From: Aedes albopictus
Taxonomy: Eukaryota; Arthropoda; Insecta; Diptera; Culicidae
Assembly (NCBI RefSeq): GCF_035046485.1
Contig: NC_085138.1
Location: 341,322,263 to 341,386,262 of the forward strand
Direction of reading: 5' to 3'
DNA: 64,000 bases
Shown: piece by piece, positions 35,905-46,747 of the stretch
How the letters are laid out: each line of letters starts with the position of its first letter
Position numbering within the stretch: position 1 is the first letter of the stretch
Notes under the pieces: model-generated
The model's input: the letters and a program-made list of their open reading frames with translations, nothing else
Database searches by the model: none
Told to the model about the DNA's origin: nothing
Program-made: the position numbers and the translations under genes

Positions 35905-38900
35905 ATACCACTACAATCCCGCTCAGAATTCCAAGAGAGTCCTGCTCAGGATTCCAACAGAATCCTGCTCAGGATTCCAGGAGAATCCTGCTCAGGATTC
36001 CAGGGGAATCCTGCTCAAGATTCCAGGAGAATCCTGCTCAGGATTCCAGGAGAATCCTGCTCAGGATTCCAGGAGAATCCTGCTCAGGATTCCAGGAGAA
36101 TCCTGCTCAGGATTCCAGGAGAATCCTGCTCAGGATTCCAGGAGAATCCTGCTCAGGATTCCAGGAGAATCCTGCTCAGGATTCCAGGAGAATCCTGCTC
36201 AGGATTCCAGGAGAATCCTGCTCAGGATTCCAGGAGAATCCTGCTCAGGATTCCAGGAGAATCCTGCTCAGGATTCCAGGAGAATCCTGCTCAGGATTCC
36301 AGGAGAATCCTGCTCAGGATTCCAGGAGAATCCTGCTCAGGATTCCAGGAGAATCCTGCTCAGGATTCCAGGAGAATCCTGCTCAGGATTCCAGAAGAAT
36401 CGTGCTCAGGATTCCAGGAGAATCCTGCTCAGGATTCCAGGAGAATCCTGCTCAGGATTCCAGGAGAATCCTGCTCAGGATTCCAGGAGAATCCTGCTCA
36501 GGATTCCAGGAGAATCCTACTGAGGATTCCAGGAGAATCCTACTCAGGATTCCAGGAGAATCCTGCTCAGGATTCCAGGAGAATCCTGCTCATGATTCCA
36601 GGAGAATCCTGCTCAGGATTCCAGGAGAATCCTGCTCAGGATTCCAGGAGAATCCTGCTCAAGATTCCAGGAGAATCCTGCTCAGGATTCCAGGAGAATC
36701 CTGCTCAGGATTCCAGGAGAATCCTGCTCAGGATTCCAGAAGAATCGTGCTCAGGATTCCAGGAGAATCCTGGTCAGGATTCCAGGAGAATCCTGCTCAG
36801 GATTCCAGGAGAATCCTGCTCAGGATTCCAGGAGAATCCTACTGAGGATTCCAGGAGAATCCTACTCAGGATTCCAGGAGAATCCTGCTCAGGATTCCAG
36901 GAGAATCCTGCTCATGATTCCAGGAGAATCCTGCTCAGGATTCCAGGAGAATCCTGCTCAGGATTCCAGGAGAATCTTGCTCAAGATTCCAGGAGAATCC
37001 TGCTCATGATTCCAGGAGAATCCTGCTCAGGATTCCAGGAGAATCCTGCTCAGGATTCCAGGAGAATCCTGCTCAGGATTCCAGGAGAATCCTGCTCAGG
37101 ATTCCAGAAGAATCCTGCTCAGGATTCCAGGAGAATCCTGCTCAGGATTCCAGGAGAATCCTACTCAGGACTCCAGGATAATCCTGCTCAGGATTCCAGG
37201 AGAATCCTGCTCAGGATTCCAGCAGAATCCTGCTCAGGATTCCAGGAGAATCCTGCTCAGGATTCCAGGAGAATCCTGCTCAGGATTCCAGGAGAATCCT
37301 GCTCAGGATTCCAGGAGAATCCTGCTCAGGATTCCAGGAGAATCCTGCTCAGGATTCCAGGAGAATCCTGCTCAAGATTCCAGGGGAATCCTGCTCAAGA
37401 TTCCAGGAGAATCCTGCTCAGGATTCCAGGAGAATCCTGCTCAGGATTCCAGCAGAATCCTGCTCAGGATTCCAGGAGCATCATGCTCAGGATTCCAGGA
37501 GAATCCTGCTCAAGATTCCAGGGGAATCCTGCTCAAGATTCCAGGAGAATCCTGCTCAGGATTCCAGGAGAATCCTGCTCAGGATTCCAGGAGAATCCTG
37601 CTCAGGATTCCAGGAGAATCCTGCTCAGGATTCCAGGAGAATCCTGCTCAGGATTCCAGGAGAATCCTGCTCAGGATTCCAGGAGAATCCTGCTCAGGAT
37701 TCCAGCAGAATCCTGCTCAGGATTCCAGGAGAATCCTGCTCAGGATTCCAGGAGAATCCTGCTCAGGATTCCAGGAGAATCCTGCTCAGGATTCCAGGAG
37801 AATCCTGCTCAGGATTCCAGGAGAATCCTGCTCAGGATTCCAGGAGAATCCTGCTCAGGATTCCAGGAGAATCCTGCTCAGGATTCCAGGAGAATCCTGC
37901 TCAGGATTCCAGGAGAATCCTGCTCAGGATTCCAGGAGAATCCTGCTCAGGATTCCAGGAGAATCCTGCTCAGGATTCCAGGAGAATCCTGCTCAGGATT
38001 CCAGGAGAATCCTGCTCAGGATTCCAGGAGAATCCTGCTCAGGATTCCAGGAGAATCCTGCTCAGGATTCCAGGAGAATCCTGCTCAGGATTCCAGGAGA
38101 ATCCTGCTCAGGATTCCAGGAGAATCCTGCTCAGGATTCCAGGAGAATCCTGCTCAGGATTCCAGGAGAATCCTGCTCAGGATTCCAGAAGAATCGTGCT
38201 CAGGATTCCAGGAGAATCCTGCTCAGGATTCCAGGAGAATCCTGCTCAGGATTCCAGGAGAATGCTACTCAGGATTCCAGGAGAATCCTACTCAGGATTC
38301 CAGGAGAATCCTGGTCAGGATTCCAGGAGAATCCTGAGCAGGTTTCCAGGAGAATCCTGAGCAGGTTTCCAGGAGAATCCTGCTCAGGATTCCAGGAGAA
38401 TCCTGTTCAGGATTCCAGGAGAATCCTGCTCAGGATTCCAGGAGAATCCTGCTCAGGATTCCAGGAGAATCCTGCTCAGGATTCCAGGAGAATCCTGCTC
38501 AGGATTTCAGGAGAATCCTGCTCAGGATTCCAGGAGAATCCTGCTTAGGATTCCAGGAGAATCCTGCTCAGGATTCCAGGAGAATCCTGCTCAGGATTCC
38601 AGGAGAATCCTGCTCAGGATTCCAGGAGAATCCTGCTCAGGATTCCAGGAGAATCCTGCTCAGGATTCCAGGAGAATCCTGCTCAGGATTCCAGGAGAAT
38701 CCTGCTCAGGATTCCAGGAGAATCCTGCTCAGGATTCCAGGAGAATCCTGCTCAGGATTCCAGGAGAATCCTGCTCAGGATTCCAGGAGAATCCTGAGCA
38801 GGTTTCCAGGAGAATCCTGCTCAGGATTCCAGGAGAATCCTGCTCAGGATTCCAGAAGAATCCTGCTCAGGATTCCAGGAGAATCCTGCTCAGGATTCCA

Positions 38901-41900
38901 GGAGAATCCTGCTCAGGATTCCAGGAGAATCCTGCTCAGGATTCCAGGAGAATCCTGCTCAGGATTCCAGGAGAATCCTGCTCAGGATTCCAGGAGAATC
39001 CTGCTCAGGATTCCAGGAGAATCCTGCTCAGGATTCCAGGAGAATCCTGCTCAGGATTCCAGGAGAATCCTGCTCAGGATTCCAGGAGAATCCTGCTCAG
39101 GATTCCAGGAGAATCCTGCTCAGGATTCCAGGAGAATCCTGCTCAGGATTCCAGGAGAATCCTGCTCAGGATTCCAGGAGAATCCTGCTCAGGATTCCAG
39201 GAGAATCCTGCTCAGGATTCCAGGAGAATCCTGCTCAGGATTCCAGGAGAATCCTGCTCAGGATTCCAGGAGAATCCTGCTCAGGATTCCAGGAGAATCC
39301 TGCTCAGGATTCCAGGAGAATCCTGCTCAGGATTCCAGGAGAATCCTGCTCAGGATTCCAGGAGAATCCTGCTCAGGATTCCAGGAGAATCCTGCTCAGG
39401 ATTCCAGGAGAATCCTGCTCAGGATTCCAGGAGAATCCTGCTCAGGATTCCAGGAGAATCCTGCTCAGGATTCCAGGAGAATCCTGCTCAGGATTCCAGG
39501 AGAATCCTGCTCAGGATTCCAGGAGAATCCTGAGCAGGTTTCCAGGAGAATCCTGCTCAGGATTCCAGGAGAATCCTGCTCAGGATTCCAGAAGAATCCT
39601 GCTCAGGATTCCAGGAGAATCCTGCTCAGGATTCCAGGAGAATCCTGCTCAGGATTCCAGCAGAATCCTGCTCAGGATTCCAGGAGAATCCTGCTCAGGA
39701 TTCCAGGAGAATCCTGCTCAGGATTCCAGGAGAATCCTGCTCAGGATTCCAGGAGAATCCTGCTCAGGATTCCAGGAGAATCCTGCTCAGGATTCCAGGA
39801 GAATCCTGCTCAGGATTCCAGGAGAATCCTGGTCAGGATTCCAGGAGAATCCTGCTCAGGATTCCAGGAGAATCCTGCTCAGGATTCCAGGAGAATCCTA
39901 CTGAGGATTCCAGGAGAATCCTACTCAGGATTCCAGGAGAATCCTGCTCAGGATTCCAGGAGAATCCTGCTCATGATTCCAGGAGAATCCTGCTCGGGAT
40001 TCCAGGAGAATCCTGCTCAGGATTCCAGGAGAATCCTGCTCAAGATTCCAGGAGAATCCTGCTCATGATTCCAGGAGAATCCTGCTCAGGATTCCAGGAG
40101 AATCCTGCTCAGGATTTCAGGAGAATCCTGCTCAGGATTCCAGAAGAATCCTGCTCAGGATTCCAGGAGAATCCTGCTCAGGATTCCAGGAGAATCCTAC
40201 TCAGGACTCCAGGATAATCCTGCTCAGGATTCCAGGAGAATCCTGCTCAGGATTCCAGCAGAATCCTGCTCAGGATTCCAGCAGAATCCTGCTCAGGATT
40301 CCAGGAGAATCCTGCTCAGGATTCCAGGAGAATCCTGCTCAGGATTCCAGGAGAATCCTGCTCAGGATTCCAGGAGAATCCTGCTCAGGATTCCAGGAGA
40401 ATCCTGCTCAAGATTCCAGGGGAATCCTGCTCAAGATTCCAGGAGAATCCTGCTCAGGATTCCAGGAGAATCCTGCTCAGGATTCCAGCAGAATCCTGCT
40501 CAGGATTCCAGGAGAATCATGCTCAGGATTCCAGGAGAATCCTGCTCAAGATTCCAGGGGAATCCTGCTCAAGATTCCAGGAGAATCCTGCTCAGGATTC
40601 CAGGAGAATCCTGCTCAGGATTCCAGGAGAATCCTGCTCAGGATTCCAGGAGAATCCTGCTCAGGATTCCAGGAGAATCCTGCTCAGGATTCCAGGAGAA
40701 TCCTGCTCAGGATTCCAGGAGAATCCTGCTCAGGATTCCAGGAGAATCCTGCTCAGGATTCCAGCAGAATCCTGCTCAGGATTCCAGGAGAATCCTGCTC
40801 AGGATTCCAGGAGAATCCTGCTCAGGATTCCAGGAGAATCCTGCTCAGGATTCCAGGAGAATCCTGCTCAGGATTCCAGGAGAATCCTGCTCAGGATTCC
40901 AGGAGAATCCTGCTCAGGATTCCAGGAGAATCCTGCTCAGGATTCCAGGAGAATCCTGCTCAGGATTCCATGAGAATCCTGCTCAGGATTCCAGGAGAAT
41001 CCTGCTCAGGATTCCAGGAGAATCCTGCTCAGGATTCCAGGAGAATCCTGCTCAGGATTCCAGGAGAATCCTGCTCAGGATTCCAGGAGAATCCTGCTCA
41101 GGATTCCAGGAGAATCCTGCTCAGGATTCCAGGAGAATCCTGCTCAGGATTCCAGGAGAATCCTGCTCAGGATTCCAGGAGAATCCTGCTCAGGATTCCA
41201 GAAGAATCGTGCTCAGGATTCCAGGAGAATCCTGCTCAGGATTCCAGGAGAATCCTGCTCAGGATTCCAGGAGAATGCTACTCAGGATTCCAGGAGAATC
41301 CTACTCAGGATTCCAGGAGAATCCTGGTCAGGATTCCAGGAGAATCCTGAGCAGGTTTCCAGGAGAATCCTGCTCAGGATTCCAGGAGAATCCTGTTCAG
41401 GATTCCAGGAGAATCCTGCTCAGGATTCCAGGAGAATCCTGCTCAGGATTCCAGGAGAATCCTGCTCAGGATTCCAGGAGAATCCTGCTCAGGATTTCAG
41501 GAGAATCCTGCTCAGGATTCCAGGAGAATCCTGCTTAGGATTCCAGGAGAATCCTGCTCAGGATTCCAGGAGAATCCTGCTCAGGATTCCAGGAGAATCC
41601 TGCTCAGGATTCCAGGAGAATCCTGCTCAGGATTCCAGGAGAATCCTGCTCAGGATTCCAGGAGAATCCTGCTCAGGATTCCAGGAGAATCCTGCTCAGG
41701 ATTCCAGGAGAATCCTGCTCAGGATTCCAGGAGAATCCTGCTCAGGATTCCAGGAGAATCCTGAGCAGGTTTCCAGGAGAATCCTGCTCAGGATTCCAGG
41801 AGAATCCTGCTCAGGATTCCAGAAGAATCCTGCTCAGGATTCCAGGAGAATCCTGCTCAGGATTCCAGAAGAATCCTGCTCAGGATTCCAGGAGAATCCT

Positions 41901-44038
41901 GCTCAGGATTCCAGGAGAATCCTGCTCAGGATTCCAGGAGAATCCTGCTCAGGATTCCAGGAGAATCCTGCTCAGGATTCCAGGAGAATCCTGCTCAGGA
42001 TTCCAGGAGAATCCTGCTCAGGATTCCAGGAGAATCCTGCTCAGGATTCCAGGAGAATCCTGCTCAGGATTCCAGGAGAATCCTGCTCAGGATTCCAGGA
42101 GAATCCTGCTCAGGATTCCAGGAGAATCCTGCTCAGGATTCCAGGAGAATCCTGCTCAGGATTCCAGGAGAATCCTGCTCAGGATTCCAGGAGAATCCTG
42201 CTCAGGATTCCAGGAGAATCCTGCTCAGGATTCCAGGAGAATCCTGCTCAGGATTCCAGGAGAATCCTGCTCAGGATTCCAGGAGAATCCTGCTCAGGAT
42301 TCCAGGAGAATCCTGCTCAGGATTCCAGGAGAATCCTGCTCAGGATTCCAGGAGAATCCTGCTCAGGATTCCAGGAGAATCCTGCTCAGGATTCCAGGAG
42401 AATCCTGCTCAGGATTCCAGGAGAATCCTGCTCAGGATTCCAGGAGAATCCTGCTCAGGATTCCAGGAGAATCCTGCTCAGGATTCCAGGAGAATCCTGC
42501 TCAGGATTCCAGGAGAATCCTGAGCAGGTTTCCAGGAGAATCCTGCTCAGGATTCCAGGAGAATCCTGCTCAGGATTCCAGAAGAATCCTGCTCAGGATT
42601 CCAGGAGAATCCTGCTCAGGATTCCAGGAGAATCCTGCTCAGGATTCCAGCAGAATCCTGCTCAGGATTCCAGGAGAATCCTGCTCAGGATTCCAGGAGA
42701 ATCCTGCTCAGGATTCCAGGAGAATCCTGCTCAGGATTCCAGGAGAATCCTGCTCAGGATTCCAGGAGAATCCTGCTCAGGATTCCAGGAGAATCCTGCT
42801 CAGGATTCCAGGAGAATCCTGCTCAGGATTCCAGGAGAATCCTGCTCAGGATTCCAGGAGAATCCTGCTCAGGATTCCAGGAGAATCCTGCTCAGGATTC
42901 CAGGAGAATCCTGCTCAGGATTCCAGGAGAATCCTGCTCAGGATTCCAGGAGAATCCTGCTCAGGATTCTAATAGAATCCTGCTCAGGATTCCAGGAGAA
43001 TCCTGCTCAGGATTCCAGGAGAATCCTGCTCAGGATTCCAGGAGAATCCTGCTCAGGATTCCAGGAGAATCCTGCTCAGGATTCCAGGAGAATCCTGCTC
43101 AGGATTCCAGGAGAATCCTGCTCAGGATTCCAGGAGAATCCTGCTCAGGATTCCAGGAGAATCCTGCTCAGGATTCCAGGAGAATCCTGCTCAGGATTCC
43201 AGGAGAATCCTGCTCAGGATTCCAGGAGAATCTTGCTCAGGATTCCAGGAGAATCCTGCTCAGGATTCCAGGAGAATCCTGCTCAGGATTCCAGGAGAAT
43301 CCTGCTCAGGATTCCAGGAGAATCCTGCTCAGGATTCCAGGAGAATCCTGCTCAGGATTCCAGGAGAATCCTGCTCAGGATTCCAGGAGAATCTTGCTCA
43401 GGATTCCAGGAGAATCCTGCTCAGGATTCCAGGAGAATCCTGCTCAGGATTCCAGGAGAATCCTGCTCAGGATTCCAGGAGAATCCTGCTCAGGATTCCT
43501 GGAGAATCCTGCTCAGGATTCCAGGAGAATCCTGCTCAGGATTCCAGGAGAATCCTGCTCAGGATTCCAGGAGAATCCTGCTCAGGATTCCAGGAGAATC
43601 CTGCTCAGGATTCCAGGAGAATCCTGCTCAGGATTCCAGGAGAATCCTGCTCAGGATTCCAGGAGAATCCTGCTCAGGATTCCAGGAGAATCCTGCTCAG
43701 GATTCCAGGAGAATCCTGCTCAGGATTCCAGGAGAATCCTGCTCAGGATTCCAGGAGAATCCTGCTCAGGATTCCAGGAGAATCCTGCTCAGGATTCCAG
43801 GAGAATCTTGCTCAGGATTCCAGGAGAATCCTGCTCAGGATTCCAGGAGAATCCTGCTCAGGATTCCAGGAGAATCCTGCTCAGGATTCCTGGAGAATCC
43901 TGCTCAGGATTCCAGGAGAATCCTGCTCAGGATTCCAGGAGAATCCTGCTCAGGATTCCAGGAGAATCCTGCTCAGGATTCCAGGAGAATCCTGCTCAGG
44001 ATTCCAGGAGAATCCTGCTCAGGATTCCAGGAGAATCC
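35905..44038 (+). repeat. 23-bp hairpin satellite, block 4, loop CAGGA, with 3-kb higher-order repeat
   Basis: About 350 units have stem CAGGATTC, loop CAGGA, stem GAATCCTG and spacer CT, a perfect 8-bp stem. Rare variant units act as markers: GACTCCAGGATAATCC at 37168 and 40204 (3036 bp, 132 units apart), AATGCTACTC at 38261 and 41274 (3013 bp, 131 units), TGAGCAGGTTTCC at 39532 and 42522 (2990 bp, 130 units). Thus a segment of about 3 kb was duplicated in tandem. A smaller duplication of 14-15 units is marked by CAGAAGAATCGTGC at 36391 and 36736. Confidence 0.95.
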
Positions 44039-46747
44039 TCATTTCATTTATTCATTTCATTTATTTATAACGGAAAATACAATGGTTTGAACTTCTCCTA
44101 CTGAACTAATGTTCTTTTAAAGGTTTGTTCAATATCTATCTTAGAGTATTTGAATTAATTTTAAGACAATTATTTCTAGTTCACTAACATATTTCTAGGG
44201 TTATTCAGAATGAATTGCTTTAGTTTTCGTTTAAATATAAATAACGTTGGAGCAGCTTTGATGTTATCAGGAATTTTGTTGTATATAATTGGTCCTATGT
44301 TCGAGAATCTACGCCGTCCTATCTCCGTTCTGAACTGTTCTCGTCGAAGGTGATGAGCGTACCTGGTAAGATGTGGGTGAAGAGCATTCCCAAATGACCA
44401 ATTGTGATGAATATTCAGCTCATTGATGATTTTATACATGGAAATACCAACTTGAAGCATGTGAAGGCCTAATATTGGAGGTATTTGGTGTTGAGGCAGT
44501 TCGTACAAATCAAGTGTAGGAAATAGGTACGGTAAGCTAAAGATAGCTTTAATACAGCGGTTTTGTTGAATCTGCATTGGTTTCAAGTGTACCTTGTTAC
44601 CAGTGCCCCAGGCGGAAATACCATACTGGTAGCGGCTATGGATGAACGAATGGTAGATCTTCAATAGAACATGTACTGGAACAAATTTGGAGAGCTTCCT
44701 TAGTATTCCGCAAAGCGATGCACATTTGGAGACAACTTTTTGTATATGCTTATCCCAGCTGAGCCTATCGTCAATGCATACACCTAAATACTCGTACTCT
44801 GTTACCTTTTCAATTACTGCACCATTAATGACTAAGTTGGGACACGAGTTTCTCTCTTTCTTTTGTGAACTGAAGATCATCATTTTGGTTTTCTTCAAGT
44901 TGAGGGCCAGCAGGTTGTTTTCCAGATAAGCATACACAAGTCTCATATCGTGAGTCATATCGTCTACAACTCTTTCCACATACGGTCCTTTGTATGAGAT
45001 TGTAGTGTCATCGGCGAATAGTCTTGGCTTCCCTTTGAGTGGTAGTTGTGATATATCGTTCACATAGATCAGGAAAAACAGAGGACCCAAGTTGCTGCCC
45101 TGTGGTACACCGCAAGTTATGGTACTCGATGTACTTTTCACTCCACCAACAACAACTTGCTGACACCGGTCGGACAGATAGCTTCTAACAAAATCAAGAG
45201 GAACTCCACGAACACCATAAGCGTCCAATTTGTTCAAAAGCATCTCGTGGTTGATCGTGTCAAATGCTTTAGATAGATCCAAGAAAACAGCTCCGGCACA
45301 ATATTTCTGGTCCACAGAACTCGATATTTCATCTACCAACTCCAGAATAGCAACCTCAGTCGATGATCCTTGTCTAAAGCCAAATTGGTGTTCGTATAGC
45401 ATTCCAGTGAACTCAAGAAAACTTGATATCCGTGTGTAGAGTACCTTTTCAAAAATTTTGTTTATCGCTGGTAGAACTGAGATCGGTCGGTAGTTAGAAG
45501 GGTCCATCGGATCTCCTCCTTTAAACACGGGATACACTAACGATCGCTTCAGAGACGTTGGGTAGACACCATCGATGATACTGTCATTGATGCTATCCGC
45601 AAGTATACTGGAAAGGCTCGCAGAGTGTTTTTTTAAAGCAGCAATGGGAAATCCGTCAATCCCAGTTGCTTTGTTCGCATCTAATTCACTTATAATTGAA
45701 GCTACCTCAGCTTCCGACGAAGGCCGCAGGAACAGAGAAGCATTGCATCGATTCATTGTGTTGAACTTGTTTATATCGCCATCCGACTCCAAGTTGCTCG
45801 CAAGTTGTTCTCCGACTGTTGAGAAAAAGTTGTTGAAAGCGTTGCCCACCTTCTCAGGATCCGTAACTTCAACTCCGTCAATAGTAAGACTATGATGCTT
45901 TGGCTTTACAGATTTGTTCCCGATCAACTCATTGATTCTCCCCCAAAGAACTTTTCCATTATTCGTTGACAACATTTTGTAGTAGTATGCTGCCTTAGCT
46001 CGTTTTTTACATTCTGCCAACTTTCTGTTTGAACGTTCTAGCAGATCTTTCAACTGTTGGTCCTGGCGGTTACGTTTCCATCTTTGGTACAAGCTATTCG
46101 ATGTTCTGCTTAATTCCCAAATTTCCATGTTAAACCACGGGCAGTAATTGTGTTTTACTTTAACTACAACAGATTTACTGGTTGAATACATTCGATGAAG
46201 ATGTGCATATTTATCGGTAATTGCCAAAATTCTTTCGTTGGGAGATAAAGTTGCAAAATCTGATGAGTTCAGAAACATTTGAAACTGTTCATCTAGTAGT
46301 CGGTAATTCGTAATCGTTTTCGTAAGTACTCTAGTAGGCCTGGTGGTTTTTGTTTGAAATAAGGTGAGAATATATCGATGATCACTGAGGTCACAGTTCA
46401 GGGTATAGTTTGTTATTTCATGGGAATGCTCAATGTTAGCAACCACATGATCCAGAATGTTATTGCTACTAGGACGAGTCACTATAGTGTTAGTAACAAC
46501 CATATTATACACAGCAAGCAGGTGTAGATATTCTTGAACTCCTCTAGAGGCATTGATATTAACGGGCAAATTCATGTCTCCAAGTATGAATTGCGTTGTT
46601 GTCTGATCTGTTGATGCTAGGATACGTTCGATACGAGTGATGAAACGTCCGAATTCAAAATCTGGGGGTCGGTAGAATCCATGAATGAAGACTGGTTTGG
46701 GTGTAGTTAATAGCTTCAAACCAACATAATGACATCCGAGGTCCGAA
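44039..46747 (-). mobile_element. CR1-like non-LTR retrotransposon inserted in the satellite, 5'-truncated
   Basis: A minus-strand element lies entirely within the 23-bp array: satellite resumes with the same unit type on both sides. The 3' end at about 44039-44070 has an ATTTCATTTATT-type simple tail. The 5' end is truncated within the endonuclease. Because the flanks are a tandem repeat, a target duplication cannot be recognised. Confidence 0.85.
44176..46719 (-). CDS. CR1-like ORF2: partial endonuclease plus reverse transcriptase
   Basis: An uninterrupted frame of 847 codons. The listed start is a TTG; the frame stays open upstream (GCHYVG precedes it) up to the truncation, so the true start is lost. 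Endonuclease: FYRPP (15-19), LGDMN (46-50), SDH (112-114); the N-terminal part with the first catalytic residues is missing. Reverse transcriptase: SNYRPISVLP near 408, QFGFRQGSS near 445, LDLSKAFDTINH (480-491), GVPQGSNLGP (537-546) and FADD (568-571). The C-terminal domain has HSRYQYGISAWG and no RNase H, unlike the two LOA families. The motifs fit the CR1/L2 group; I favour CR1. The lack of any stop suggests recent insertion. Confidence 0.8.
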   Translation of the reverse strand: MKLLTTPKPVFIHGFYRPPDFEFGRFITRIERILASTDQTTTQFILGDMNLPVNINASRGVQEYLHLLAVYNMVVTNTIVTRPSSNNILDHVVANIEHSHEITNYTLNCDLSDHRYILTLFQTKTTRPTRVLTKTITNYRLLDEQFQMFLNSSDFATLSPNERILAITDKYAHLHRMYSTSKSVVVKVKHNYCPWFNMEIWELSRTSNSLYQRWKRNRQDQQLKDLLERSNRKLAECKKRAKAAYYYKMLSTNNGKVLWGRINELIGNKSVKPKHHSLTIDGVEVTDPEKVGNAFNNFFSTVGEQLASNLESDGDINKFNTMNRCNASLFLRPSSEAEVASIISELDANKATGIDGFPIAALKKHSASLSSILADSINDSIIDGVYPTSLKRSLVYPVFKGGDPMDPSNYRPISVLPAINKIFEKVLYTRISSFLEFTGMLYEHQFGFRQGSSTEVAILELVDEISSSVDQKYCAGAVFLDLSKAFDTINHEMLLNKLDAYGVRGVPLDFVRSYLSDRCQQVVVGGVKSTSSTITCGVPQGSNLGPLFFLIYVNDISQLPLKGKPRLFADDTTISYKGPYVERVVDDMTHDMRLVYAYLENNLLALNLKKTKMMIFSSQKKERNSCPNLVINGAVIEKVTEYEYLGVCIDDRLSWDKHIQKVVSKCASLCGILRKLSKFVPVHVLLKIYHSFIHSRYQYGISAWGTGNKVHLKPMQIQQNRCIKAIFSLPYLFPTLDLYELPQHQIPPILGLHMLQVGISMYKIINELNIHHNWSFGNALHPHLTRYAHHLRREQFRTEIGRRRFSNIGPIIYNKIPDNIKAAPTLFIFKRKLKQFILNNPRNMLVN

